From ENR-C20 sp942493145 (GTDB lineage: Bacteria; Bacillota; Clostridia; Acetivibrionales; DTU013), in the NCBI GenBank assembly GCA_942493145.1, contig OW818679.1, positions 992,001-1,056,000 of the forward strand: 64,000 bases of DNA, read 5' to 3'. Shown in pieces: positions 48,638 through 59,300 of this stretch (positions within the stretch are counted from its first letter, which is position 1; each line of letters opens with the position of its first letter). The translations under genes and the position numbers were made by a program. The notes beneath the pieces are model-generated. The model searched no databases and was not told where the DNA came from. It worked only from the letters and a program-made list of their open reading frames with translations.

Positions 48638-50260
48638 TCACCTTCCCTTCTTTTTAAAATGAGCAGCTTGGTTTGACTGCATCCGTTTCATGTTAAGGGA
48701 GCTGTTTTCCGGACGCCTGACCATAGACCACCATGGGAACCGAAATGCAGTATCTTTAAAATCCCCCGCTCTAAATGGCGATAATGGAGCCATATATGGT
48801 TTTCCGAAGCTCTCCAGAGAAAAGAGGTGAAGCATTATAAATAAAACTCCTATCATCACACCGAACAACCCGAGTATGGAAGCAAGAATCATTAAAAAAA
48901 ACCTCAATATCCTGACGGGAAGAGTAATGCTGAATTGAGGAAGGCAAAAGGTGGCAATACCGGTCAGGGCAACTACAATGACCATTAATGGGGATACGAT
49001 GTTTGCCTGGACTGCCGACTGACCTACAACGAGGGCGCCGACAATACTGACTGCCTGGCCTATAGGCCTCGGCATGCGAACACCTGCTTCACGGAGAAGT
49101 TCAAAGGTGATTTCCATTGCTATAGCTTCGATGAAAGCAGGAAACGGTACTGCAGAACGGGCTGTTATAATACTGACGAGAAGGCTGGAGGGAATCATCT
49201 CCTGATGATAGTTCGTGATTGCAATATAACCGGCTGGCAGAAGTAGTGCGATTGTAAATGCAAAATATCGCAAAATCCTGGTCAAAGTAGAAAATGAATA
49301 TCTGTTATAATAGTCCTCAGCAGACTGCATCAGTGAAAAAAACTCACCTGGAACTATCAAGGTTACCGGCGTATTGTCAACAATAATCGCCACTCTTCCC
49401 TCCAACAGGGAAGAGGCAACCGAATCCGGCCTTTCTGTATTGCGTATTTGCGGAAAAATTGAATATGGGTTATCCTGAATAAACTCCTCTATATAACTAC
49501 TTCCAAGCACCCCGTCTATGCTGATTTTCTTAATTCTTGCACGTACTTCATTTGACAACCCGTCAGGACAAATACCTTTGATATAAGCTATACATACTTG
49601 TGTGTCGCCTACAGTTCCCAGTTCCATCTGTTCGAAGACCAGGTTGGGGCTATGAATTCTTCTTCTTACCAATCCGATATTAACGCTTAAAACTTCAATA
49701 AATGCCTCTCTTGGTCCTCTTACTACCGGTTCAACATCGGATTCAGCTACACTCCTGTATTCATATCCCTTGGAGCTGATGATATATCCCTCCAAAAGCC
49801 CGTCTATGAGTAAGCCGGATTCTCCCCTGAGCACTCCAGCCAGCAGTTCGTTGAAATTGTTACCGGTCTTCACCTCTCCCCTGGATATAAGATTACCGGC
49901 TCTTAGCTGTCCAATGATTTCATTACCTGTAGAAAATCCGGAGGCATATACATCCATTACCAGTGGACGGAAAATGTCCTGATCAATATGATGTGAGTCA
50001 ATGAGATTGTCAAAATAGAAGATCACTGCTGGAATACTCCCACTTCTGCCCAGAGTGATGTATCTGGTAACAAGATCGGCATTTCTCCCAATAATTTTAT
50101 TCAATTGATCCATATTCTGAGTTAATGATGCGGAGAACGGCATTTTCTTCAAATCTTCTTCAGTGTAACTTTTCTGCCGCTCCTGCGATGTATTTTTATT
50201 CGGTAATGAATTTGGATCATTTTTATTAGTTCCATTTTGTTTTTTTATATATTTAAGCAT
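48638..50260 (-). CDS. spore germination protein, GerAA type
   Basis: 540 residues: hydrophilic N-terminal domain, then the GerA core with GLLIDGLLEGYIISSKG, EPVVRGPREAFIEVL, DNTPVTLIVPGEFF and a C-terminal membrane part (PAGYIAITNYHQEMIPSSLL, EITFELLREAGVRMP). The A subunit forms the ion channel of the receptor. ATG 50260 follows AAAAGGGGAAT. First gene of the operon. Confidence 0.95.
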   Translation of the reverse strand: MLKYIKKQNGTNKNDPNSLPNKNTSQERQKSYTEEDLKKMPFSASLTQNMDQLNKIIGRNADLVTRYITLGRSGSIPAVIFYFDNLIDSHHIDQDIFRPLVMDVYASGFSTGNEIIGQLRAGNLISRGEVKTGNNFNELLAGVLRGESGLLIDGLLEGYIISSKGYEYRSVAESDVEPVVRGPREAFIEVLSVNIGLVRRRIHSPNLVFEQMELGTVGDTQVCIAYIKGICPDGLSNEVRARIKKISIDGVLGSSYIEEFIQDNPYSIFPQIRNTERPDSVASSLLEGRVAIIVDNTPVTLIVPGEFFSLMQSAEDYYNRYSFSTLTRILRYFAFTIALLLPAGYIAITNYHQEMIPSSLLVSIITARSAVPFPAFIEAIAMEITFELLREAGVRMPRPIGQAVSIVGALVVGQSAVQANIVSPLMVIVVALTGIATFCLPQFSITLPVRILRFFLMILASILGLFGVMIGVLFIMLHLFSLESFGKPYMAPLSPFRAGDFKDTAFRFPWWSMVRRPENSSLNMKRMQSNQAAHFKKKGR

Positions 50261-50737
50261 ATTCCCCTTTTTAAGCTAGAAATTCTTATTTTATTATTAC
50301 CGGGTATAGGAGTAATTATTTGGTGCTATTTAAGGTGGCTGCTGCTGAAATCGAATCTGATATAAGAAAAGTAGAAAATAGAATGTTATTTCCAGTATTT
50401 CCAGTACCACATGTTGAAATTAATCTACAATTGACACAATATATTGTATGTGATATAATTTGGTCGAAATACAACAAGTGTTAAATTCTCAAAACACTAA
50501 TGACTCAAATTACATATGAAAAATCTTTAATATACTCAAATTCTTCTCATAAAAACAGGGTAAGGTCACAGCCTCACCCTGTTTTTTATTGATGGCACTT
50601 GAAATTTTTAACTATTCTTTAATTCTTTTTCAGCTACAAAACAGTAATATTATAGTATTGAAACTTATCATTGAATCATTCATTAAAACAATCATTGAAA
50701 AAAGGCATTAACATTGTTAACAGGAAGGGCTTTACGT
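50261..50737. other. intergenic region between the germination operon and the sigma-like gene
   Basis: About 480 bp of AT-rich sequence with no credible ORF. It contains a strong hairpin at 50551-50588 and the divergent upstream regions of both flanking transcripts. No sigma-G-type promoter could be fixed by eye. Confidence 0.5.
50551..50588. terminator. isolated strong terminator hairpin
   Basis: aaaaacagggt(aagg) pairs with (gcct)caccctgtttttt around tcaca. It has A and T tracts on the two sides and so could act in both directions. No gene ends near it, so a short untranslated RNA may be transcribed here. Confidence 0.7.
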
Positions 50738-50998
50738 ATGTCTGATATTGACAGGAAGCTCCTATCATACGCCAGGAAGGGCGATGTTGAAGCTTATGAG
50801 AAGATTACAGGTGCCTGGCACAAAAAGGTCTATAACATAATATTGAACAGCTGTGGACGGGATTCTGACGTATCCGGGCTCACTCAGGAAGTGTTCGTGA
50901 AGGTGTTTTCATCGATAAGGAAGTACGACGCTGATAACATGCTTCCCGTGCTTATTGTGAGGACTACAGGTGAGGTTTGCAAAAGGGCTAAATTATAG
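50738..50998 (+). CDS. sigma-70 region 2-like short protein (ECF fragment)
   Basis: 86 residues from ATG 50738 (AGGAAGGG upstream). LLSYARKGDVEAYEKITGAW and SGLTQEVFVKVFSSIRKYD match ECF sigma region 2, including the core-binding segment, but the protein ends before region 4, so promoter -35 recognition is missing. The stop is 51 bp before the response regulator. Either a truncated sigma factor or a small modulator that competes for core polymerase. Confidence 0.65.
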   Translation: MSDIDRKLLSYARKGDVEAYEKITGAWHKKVYNIILNSCGRDSDVSGLTQEVFVKVFSSIRKYDADNMLPVLIVRTTGEVCKRAKL

Positions 50999-51049
50999 TA
51001 GAATTAAAGTAACAAATTGAAACTATTACAGCGGTGCCGGAGAATTGAC

Positions 51050-51751
51050 ATGAGCGGGGAAAAAATTCTTGTTGTTGAAGATGAAGCATCAATCCGAAAG
51101 TTCATAACAATAAATCTTGAGAGAAGCGGATTTACTGTTTTTTCAGCCGAATCAGGTGAAAAGGCACTGGAACTTGTTGAACGCCATAAACCGGCGGCCA
51201 TGGTTCTTGATTTAATGCTGCCGGGCATTGATGGGTTCGAGGTATGCAGAAGGGTCAGGCGTGAGATGCCCGAGCTGGTGGTCATTATGCTGACGGCAAA
51301 GTCCCAGGATATCGACAAGATAGCCGGCCTGGAGCTGGGGGCGGATGATTACATGGTGAAGCCCTTCAACCCTAAGGAGCTTGTTGCAAGGATAAATACC
51401 ATCTTCAGAAGGATGGAGAATAAAAGGTCCAATCCAGCGGAGATCTTCAGGTTTAAGAATCTTGTCCTCAATCTCCAGTCGCAGAAATTCCTCAAAAATG
51501 ATGTTGAAATTGAACTGACTCCAACGGAGTTTGCTGTTCTGAAAGAGTTAATCAGTAACCCGGGTAAGGCTATGAGCCGTAACGAGCTGTTGAATTCTGT
51601 CTGGGGACGGAATTACTTCGGTGACCTTAAGACACTGGATGTATATGTTAGAAGGCTTCGGGAAAAAATCGAGGACAATCCCTCCGACCCATATTTCATT
51701 GAAACTGTATGGGGTTACGGATACAGATGGCAGGATGGAGACCTTTCATGA
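51050..51751 (+). CDS. OmpR/PhoB-family response regulator
   Basis: 233 residues. Receiver with ILVVEDE, phospho-Asp in MVLDLMLPG and DYMVKPF, then a winged-helix domain (MSRNELLNSVWG, LDVYVRRLREKIED, TVWGYGYRWQ). ATG 51050 is preceded by CCGGAGAATTGAC; the frame extends to 51017 without support. Its stop overlaps the kinase start (ATGA). Confidence 0.94.
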   Translation: MSGEKILVVEDEASIRKFITINLERSGFTVFSAESGEKALELVERHKPAAMVLDLMLPGIDGFEVCRRVRREMPELVVIMLTAKSQDIDKIAGLELGADDYMVKPFNPKELVARINTIFRRMENKRSNPAEIFRFKNLVLNLQSQKFLKNDVEIELTPTEFAVLKELISNPGKAMSRNELLNSVWGRNYFGDLKTLDVYVRRLREKIEDNPSDPYFIETVWGYGYRWQDGDLS

Positions 51752-53145
51752 CGAGCATAAGGAGAAGGATTGCCTTAAGCTTCATATTTATAATCGTATT
51801 AACCGTCCTGATTCTGGAAATTTTGATACTGAACATGCTCAAACAGAATTTCTATGCAAATCTTGAGGATACTCTGACCAGCCAGTTGAAAGTATCTGCC
51901 AGCATCTATTCCAGGTATTTTTCCGACAATACACTTTATGATAATGTTCTGAACAACGTTGATTCCTTCTGGAACCAATCGGATGTCCAGGTTCAAATAA
52001 TTGATACCAACGGAAAAGTATTGATGGATTCCATAGGTGTCATACCTGTGGAAGGCCAGAAGATGCCTGACGTTGAAAAGGCTCTCAAAGACGGCAGGGG
52101 ATCATGGAACGGCAAGGTATCCTATGATGATAATGGAGTCATGGCTGTTTCAAGCCTTCTGACATCACAGGACAGCGTAGTCGGTGTCCTGAGGTTCATT
52201 ACTTCGCTTGAACAGGTAAAAAAAGACATAAATGATATTACAGGCTTGTTTATACTCATCGGTTTTATAGCTGCCATAATCTCCGTACTTGTCAGCATGA
52301 TTCTTGCAAACACTGTAATCGGACCGCTCAGGGAAGTAACTCGGGTTGCAGAGAAGATGGCAAAAGGCGATTTCAGGATACACAGCAGGAAAATATATAA
52401 CGATGAGATCGGAAAGCTTTCAGACACACTGAATTATATGGCCGCTGAGATAGTTAAACGCGAGGGCCTTAAAAATAATTTCATATCGTCGGTATCCCAT
52501 GAGCTGAGAACCCCGCTTACATCTATAAAAGGCTGGGCGGCAACCCTGTCGGAAGAGGACAATGGTGACAAGGAGCTTCTGATTGAAGGTCTGGGTATAA
52601 TTGAGAAGGAAAGCGACAGGCTCACGGCAATGGTCGATGAATTGCTTGACTTTTCGAGGTTTGTTTCCGAGAGGGTGGACATGGAAAAGTCCAGAGTTAA
52701 TATCGAGGAAATAATGCGCCATATCGGAAGGCAGCTGGCGCCAAGGGCAGAAAGGGAAGGGCTTGACTTCCAGGTCCAGGTTCAGAAAGGAATACCCGAT
52801 CTGGAGACCGATGCCAACAGACTGAAACAGGTTTTTATCAATGTCCTGGACAACGCCTTCAAATTTAACCGAATTGGAGGTATGGTGCTGTTCACCGCAG
52901 TTGCCGGGGAAGGAACGGCCATTTTTAAAATAAGTGATACAGGCTGCGGAATAGAACCATCGCAGCTTCCAAACATAAAGGAGAAATTCATAAAGGGGAA
53001 GCACAGCAAGGCTGGGAGTGGCATAGGCCTTTCCATTTGCGATGAGATAATTAAACTGATGGGTGGAACCCTTGACATCAACAGTGTTATTAACATTGGC
53101 ACTGAAGTTGTCATAACCCTCCCATGCCATATGGAGGCCGAATGA
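51748..53145 (+). CDS. HAMP-containing sensor histidine kinase
   Basis: 465 residues from the ATG overlapping the regulator's stop. TM1 (IALSFIFIIVLTVLILEILI), extracellular sensor (about 35-160) and TM2 (GLFILIGFIAAIISVLVSMI), then HAMP (PLREVTRVAEKMAKGDF), H box (SSVSHELRTPLTSIKGW), N box (VLDNAFKFN) and G boxes (DTGCGI, GSGIGLSICDEI). It is coupled both to the regulator upstream and, by ATGA, to the lipoprotein downstream, so that lipoprotein is probably part of the pathway. Confidence 0.95.
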   Translation: MTSIRRRIALSFIFIIVLTVLILEILILNMLKQNFYANLEDTLTSQLKVSASIYSRYFSDNTLYDNVLNNVDSFWNQSDVQVQIIDTNGKVLMDSIGVIPVEGQKMPDVEKALKDGRGSWNGKVSYDDNGVMAVSSLLTSQDSVVGVLRFITSLEQVKKDINDITGLFILIGFIAAIISVLVSMILANTVIGPLREVTRVAEKMAKGDFRIHSRKIYNDEIGKLSDTLNYMAAEIVKREGLKNNFISSVSHELRTPLTSIKGWAATLSEEDNGDKELLIEGLGIIEKESDRLTAMVDELLDFSRFVSERVDMEKSRVNIEEIMRHIGRQLAPRAEREGLDFQVQVQKGIPDLETDANRLKQVFINVLDNAFKFNRIGGMVLFTAVAGEGTAIFKISDTGCGIEPSQLPNIKEKFIKGKHSKAGSGIGLSICDEIIKLMGGTLDINSVINIGTEVVITLPCHMEAE

Positions 53146-54776
53146 AACGTATAATTGATTTGTTCCTGGTTTTTTGCATATTCATAAGTATATCTACTCT
53201 TACAGGCTGTACCGATTATCTCCCAGGTAACTCTGACCGGATAAAGAGTCCTTCGAATACGTCCATCTATATGAAAGGAACATGGAATATCACCGAAAAG
53301 GTAGAAGGTGATTCTTCGACAGTTGAAGGAGAAGGACAGCTGGAAGGTAGAAAGTTCTCCATATCCGGGTACACCATCTCATACGGTAACCACAAATGGG
53401 AAGACGTCAGCTATAAGATGAAGAAGGTCAAGGCTGAGGATTACTTTTTGCATAAATTTGCAGATGCTTCAAAGGAAACAAATCTTACAGGCCATGAGAT
53501 TATTGTAATTTCAGCATCTGAGGGTGATAATTTCCTTTATGAATTTGTAGTATTGGATGAAGACAACCTGCTGGTAAGTATCGAAGACGAGTTCTACTAT
53601 CTTGCCAGGATTTCCGATGATGTTGAATATGTTGATGAAGGAACGATTATAACAAATACAGGGGATGCTGAAGCTACAGGCACAATGGAAGAGGCCGCAC
53701 CCAAATCCGGGCTGCTTATGAGCATAAGGACGCCGGCCGGTATTGTACAGGCAAATGGTACAACACCCGGGAATGAGGAAGCAGATGGCAATAAGGCAGC
53801 AGATGGCAATGAGGATAATACTTATGAAGAAAGCATATACAATACATACTGGATATCCATGATAAACGGTACCCCTGAGAATGTACTTACTGCACCTGGA
53901 ATATATGTGCCAAGAAAAGACGGCTTCTGGAAACTCGAGATTGAGAAGATAATGGGAGAAAAGGGGCTGGAGGATGAATTGACAGCCATCCATGCCACAA
54001 GCAAGGTTGAGTTGAAAAAAGCAAAAATTACCCCTGATATTGCTGATGATACGGAGAGACCTCAGGAAAAATTGGCCGCAGTTGAGACCAGTATACGAAA
54101 AAGGATATTATATGTCGGTAATGATTATGTCTGCATTGAGACTGGTGAAACAACAACAAAGGAAAGCAACAAAAGCTTGTACATAAAGAAGACACTTAGC
54201 ACACTTCCCATATATAATACATCCAATTCCTCAGGGCTAAAATTATCCGATCTTGCAGGAGATAACGGAATACTTGCAATGGACGGGGGTATAACAGGCA
54301 TCTTGAATTCAAATGGGGTGAGTAGCTCCAATATTGCCGGAGCAGGGAGGCAGGAAACCAATTTCGCATTGTTCAGAAAGACGGGGCACTGGTTTTTTAA
54401 GGGCAGGATAAACTTCAGTGATAATACACCATTACCTTACCTGGACTATAACATAAATCTGATACCACCTTCGGATATGGTTGCTTATGATGTACTCCAG
54501 ATACCGTGGAATGTAATAAAGGAAGAGCTTCCACAAGCTGTTGATGCATATACCTCTCCCAACAGGGACATGGCCATCCTCCTCACCGGCAACATGGCGG
54601 CTGTCTATGCAATAAATGGCTCCAGGCTTTCTGAAGAACCGCTGCAGAAATTCAGCCTTCCGGAGGGAAGCACTGTAATAATGGCAGAATGGGCTACAGG
54701 AGATTATACTGAAAAATGGCAGAGTTCATTCGTTAAAAACAATATCACCACAGAAGCTGATATAAGCGTGGAATAA
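53142..54776 (+). CDS. lipoprotein of unknown function co-transcribed with the two-component system
   Basis: 544 residues. ATG 53142 overlaps the kinase stop. Lipobox ISTLTGC (Cys about residue 25). An opening GTWNITEKVEGDSSTVEG segment looks like a lipocalin-like or extracellular beta-rich domain; the middle has an Asn/Gly/Glu-rich low-complexity stretch (TTPGNEEADGNKAADGNED). No family recognised. Translational coupling suggests it either senses for the kinase or is its output at the envelope. Confidence 0.7.
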   Translation: MKRIIDLFLVFCIFISISTLTGCTDYLPGNSDRIKSPSNTSIYMKGTWNITEKVEGDSSTVEGEGQLEGRKFSISGYTISYGNHKWEDVSYKMKKVKAEDYFLHKFADASKETNLTGHEIIVISASEGDNFLYEFVVLDEDNLLVSIEDEFYYLARISDDVEYVDEGTIITNTGDAEATGTMEEAAPKSGLLMSIRTPAGIVQANGTTPGNEEADGNKAADGNEDNTYEESIYNTYWISMINGTPENVLTAPGIYVPRKDGFWKLEIEKIMGEKGLEDELTAIHATSKVELKKAKITPDIADDTERPQEKLAAVETSIRKRILYVGNDYVCIETGETTTKESNKSLYIKKTLSTLPIYNTSNSSGLKLSDLAGDNGILAMDGGITGILNSNGVSSSNIAGAGRQETNFALFRKTGHWFFKGRINFSDNTPLPYLDYNINLIPPSDMVAYDVLQIPWNVIKEELPQAVDAYTSPNRDMAILLTGNMAAVYAINGSRLSEEPLQKFSLPEGSTVIMAEWATGDYTEKWQSSFVKNNITTEADISVE

Positions 54777-54780
54777 TGTG

Positions 54781-56106
54781 CTATGATATGGGAATGGTCA
54801 TTTGGAGACAGGTTCCCCTGCCGGGAGCTGAATCAACCGTCAAGCTTCCGCTGATAAGCTCAACTCGCTCCCTGATGCCTTCCAGGCCAAAGCCCCCGGT
54901 CTTTCTGTCAATTTTCCTCGTCTTCAGTTCTTCCGGATCAAAACCACTGCCGTTGTCATGGATATTAAGTGTGACTGTCTCATTGCCTACCGAAACCTCC
55001 AGCTTAACCCGGTCTGCACCTGAATGCTTCCTGACATTTGACAGGGATTCCTGAACGATTCTGTATATTGTTGAAGTCATATAATATTCAATCTTTGAAT
55101 CATTTCCACTGTACTCATAGTCTACTGCAATACCCGTCTCGGAGGAAAAGTCCTCCACATGGCTTTTTACAGCTCTTATGATACCGTTTTCCAGGCATGT
55201 GGGTTTAAGGTCATATATTATCGTTCTGATTTCCTTTACCACTGTGTTCGCCGATTTGACCAGGTTCTGATATTCCACCGCCAGGGCTTCTTCTGCCTCT
55301 TCACCTTTCTCCATCAGCCTTTTGCAGATCTCTACCTTGAATGAAACATTAACTGCGGATTGTGCAGGCCCGTCATGTATTTCACGGGCTATCCTCTTTC
55401 GTTCCTCCTCGTGGGCTTTCATTATTTTCCTGCTCAGGAAAAGGAGCTGGGAGTTTTGCTGCTTATATACATGGAGGAGCTTCTGCATGTCCCTGTAAAG
55501 GTGATTGTTTTCAAGCGCTACTGCTGCCTGACCTGCAAGGGAATTCATTATCCGTTCGTCGGTATCATTAAAGGGAATTATATTTTTCAGACTGTCTTTG
55601 TTTTTATAATCGATAATTTCATTGATTTTATTCTTCTTGTTGATAAGCTGTATGACCCCGGTTATATTATCATCGTGGTTCTTCATAGGGATTGTAAGCA
55701 TGGATCGGGTGATGTAACCGGTCATTTCGTCGAAGCTGCGGTTATGACCATATTCAACCCCTGAATCTATATTATAGGCATCTTCGATCTGAATCGATTG
55801 TCCGGAAATTACGGAAAACCCAAAAATACTTCTGCTTGATATGGGAGATACAAAATCCTTCAACCCGACATTTATGCTTGTGTTTCTTGCGATTTCAAAT
55901 TTTAGTAATTTTCCACGGGTAGAGCCGTTTTTGACATATGACCACTGACCTGTTTTCTTTTCCACAACAAGGTATATGGTTCCTGCGTCAGCGGATGTAA
56001 GCCTGAGACTGCTGTCAAGGATCATTTCCAGAAGCTTCAGGGTATCCTTTTCCGAAGAGAGTGATTTTCCTATATCATAGAATTCATTAAGCATGGAATC
56101 GTTCAT
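54781..56106 (-). CDS. GAF-domain histidine kinase, NarX/DegS-like (HisKA_3)
   Basis: 441 residues. ATG 56106 follows GGGGAGGAACGCAGTA; the frame opens at 56133. GAF domain (residues about 10-195, SADAGTIYLVVE, MLTIPMKNHDDNITGVIQLI), then the HisKA_3 phospho-His in RIAREIHDGPAQS, and HATPase with NVRKHSGADR, DNGSGFD and GGFGLEGIRERV. No TM, so a cytoplasmic sensor. No LuxR-type regulator adjoins it. It converges with the lipoprotein gene (stop-to-stop 4 bp) and is divergent from the cyclase gene. Confidence 0.92.
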   Translation of the reverse strand: MNDSMLNEFYDIGKSLSSEKDTLKLLEMILDSSLRLTSADAGTIYLVVEKKTGQWSYVKNGSTRGKLLKFEIARNTSINVGLKDFVSPISSRSIFGFSVISGQSIQIEDAYNIDSGVEYGHNRSFDEMTGYITRSMLTIPMKNHDDNITGVIQLINKKNKINEIIDYKNKDSLKNIIPFNDTDERIMNSLAGQAAVALENNHLYRDMQKLLHVYKQQNSQLLFLSRKIMKAHEEERKRIAREIHDGPAQSAVNVSFKVEICKRLMEKGEEAEEALAVEYQNLVKSANTVVKEIRTIIYDLKPTCLENGIIRAVKSHVEDFSSETGIAVDYEYSGNDSKIEYYMTSTIYRIVQESLSNVRKHSGADRVKLEVSVGNETVTLNIHDNGSGFDPEELKTRKIDRKTGGFGLEGIRERVELISGSLTVDSAPGRGTCLQMTIPIS

Positions 56107-56302
56107 TACTGCGTTCCTCCCCGCTCTGAACACGCTGGTTGAATAGCCTTGTGTTGCTTACTGAAGTTGGTGCGTTAAAAGTTTACTGCAAAAAGCCGAT
56201 ACGGTATAATAGATACAGTAAGTACGCATTTATAATATAAAAGGTATATAATAAGACAAGTATACGCTAAAAAAAAATTACAGGCAAGGATGGGTTCCAA
56301 AA

Positions 56303-59300
56303 TTGATTTGCTTCAACTGCGGATTGAAATTGAATAATGCCAATGATAATGAATGTCGTTTCTGTGGAGTCAAGTTCAGTATCAATTGCTTGTCCTGTGC
56401 CTTTCCCAATCCACAGGCAGCCAGGTTCTGCTTCAATTGTGGCAACAGGCTTTCAGATGCGGATAACATGAGCTCCATCGAGAACTATTCAACCCTTGCA
56501 GAAGGCAGGAAAAGGGTAGCGGTGATTTTCGCCGATGTAGCGGGATTTACCGAACTTTCTGAAAAACTTGATCCAGAAGAAATCCGTGAAATAATTAATG
56601 AATGCTTCAATTATATAACAAGTCCGGTGTACGAGCTGGAGGGCACAATTGATAAATACATCGGAGACTGTATCATGATATTGTTCGGCGCCAGATACGC
56701 CCATGCCGACGACGCGAAGCGTTCGGTCATGTGCGCGGTAAAAATGATGGAGCTGATTAATGATTTTTCCAAAAGCAACCTTTCTTCAAGAGGTTTATCT
56801 CTTGGCCTTTCAATAGGAATAAACTACGGACTTGTTGTCACAGGTGGTGTGGGTAACTATTTCGACAGGGACTACACCGTTATGGGTGATATCGTGAATA
56901 CGGCACAAAGACTTCAATACAGCGCAAATGAAGGGACCATCCTGGTCTCGGAATCGGTATATGTTGAAACAAAAGAGATGTTTGATTACTCGCAGGCAAA
57001 GGAAGTATCGGTAAAAAACAAGGGAAAACCGGTAAAGTGCTACAGCCCTGAAGGAATAAGAAACGAGTATTTCTACGAGAATGATATGTCTTTCATTGAG
57101 AGACAAAGAGAAATGAGTCTGCTGAATTCCGTATACAACAAAGCTTCCAACACAGGGTTCAAATATGTTGTTGTAACTGGTGAAGCGGGTATGGGCAAGA
57201 CAAGGCTGTTGAAGGAATTCACCTCCCAGTTGGGCAGTGATGTGAAAAAAGTATGGACCGAATGCAACACATTTTCCATGAACAGGCCATACAGTCTCAT
57301 TTCGGGAATGCTTTCCGGGATAATGAACATAAACCCCCTTGACAGTAAAAATATGAGGCAGCACAGGTTGATTTCATTTCTGGACTATATCCTGGACAAA
57401 TACAGTGATGATGAAATAAGAAGAAATTATAACTTCATCGGGCTTTTGATGGGTCTGGAGAGGGATGCTGAATTCCAGGCGATTTTTGAATCCATGGGGC
57501 ATGATAATGTAAGAAGGGAGATTTTGAAACAGCTTGCATTATTCTTCACCAATTTGTGTGGGAAACAGAAGCTGGTGCTGGTGGCGGATGATGTACAACT
57601 TGCGGACAGCGCTTCATTACAGCTGCTTGAAGAGTTTATACCACTTATAACAGAAGTCCGTGCTGTATTCATCCTCGCTTCCAGATATGGACTTTCGTCG
57701 CTGCAAGGCCCAAAATCCGGGCTGCGGCAGGATATCCATCTTAAGAGGCTATCCGAGGAGGGTGTCAGGAAACTGTCCTGTTCACTGCTGAACTGTGATT
57801 CCCTTACCGGACCACTATTCGACAGGATTGCAGGTTTTGCCAAAGGCAATCCGCTCTATATAAGAGAATTGACAACAAGTATGGACCGTAAAGGCATTAT
57901 TGATATTGATAATGGTATTGCCCGGCTGTTGGAAAATGAGGCATTACATATGCCGGAAAATATACACAATCTGATAATCTCCAATATATCCACACTTGAC
58001 GATAAATCACTCAAGCTTCTTCAGGCCGCATCCGTAATAGGAAGGGAATTCACCTCAACTCAGCTGATTCATCTTATGGATAAAGCCATAAGCATTGAAG
58101 ACATTGCCGGTATGCCTGTGAAAATGAAGCTGATTGAGCTAAAATCCACCCATACCTCCTCCAAGGCAGTAGAAAGGATATTCCAGTTCACTCATGAAGT
58201 AGAACGGGAAGTCATATATGACAGTCTGCTTAACAAGGAAAAAGCAATGCTGCACAGAAAGATCGGCGAATATCTGGAAAGCGTATTTTCCAATGACATA
58301 GAGAACCATTATGAGTCACTTTGTGAGCATTTCCTCAAGGCTGGTATGAACAGGAAGTCTGCGATTTATTATTACAAATCGGCCGTAAGTCAGAGGGAAA
58401 GCTACAACCTTGGCCTTGCCCTGGATTATTTCAACAAATACCTTCAAGTATGCAGGGATGATACGGATGCGGATTATTTGGACAGGATAGTCGGTGCATA
58501 TTATGGGATAGGGCAAATCAATTTTATAAATGCCAATTACGATGCAGCACTCGGAGCGCTTGAAAAGGCTCTTGATAACTCTGGAATGGGCGATGAAACC
58601 ATCCGGGTACGACTGCTCATCGTAGAAATATATAAGGATATGGGGAGATTGGACGATGCAATCACAATCCTGGAATCCATAGGTTTGAGGATTAAGGAAG
58701 GCAGCCCGCAGTATGGCAGGTGGATTCAGCTTAAATGCGCTATTCTGAGGATTAAGGGTGATAGCACCGCGCTGGGGATTATTATGAAGGCGGAAAAAAT
58801 CCTGATAAAGGCCGGTGACTTCCACAACCTGTCTGAGATAATGAAGCATGCGGGGATGATCCATTTCAGCAAGGGTGACATAGATAACGCACTTCTGTTC
58901 ATGAATAAATCATATAAATACGCCGAGAAAAATAATCACCTGGATATAATGGCCAAGGTTTCCGGAGATCTGGGCATCCTTTATCATTCGACAGGAATTG
59001 TCAGCAAGGCTCTGGAATTCCTCAATAAGTCTCTGGACATGTCCCGGAAGCTTTCTTATCAGAGGGGAATAATAGCTGCCAGTATAAACCTGGGGGTCCT
59101 TTACCTTGACAAAGGGCTGTTTAACGCTGCAGATAAGTTTTTTACTGATGCACTTGAGATATCTGTGGAAGTTGGTTCGAAGCTTTATAAGTGCGTCAGT
59201 TTGACTAACCTTGGCGATGTGGCTTATGAGATGGGCGAATTTGGGAAGGCATTCGGAAATTATAGTGAATCCCTTGAAATGGCAGAGAATATAAAGACTC

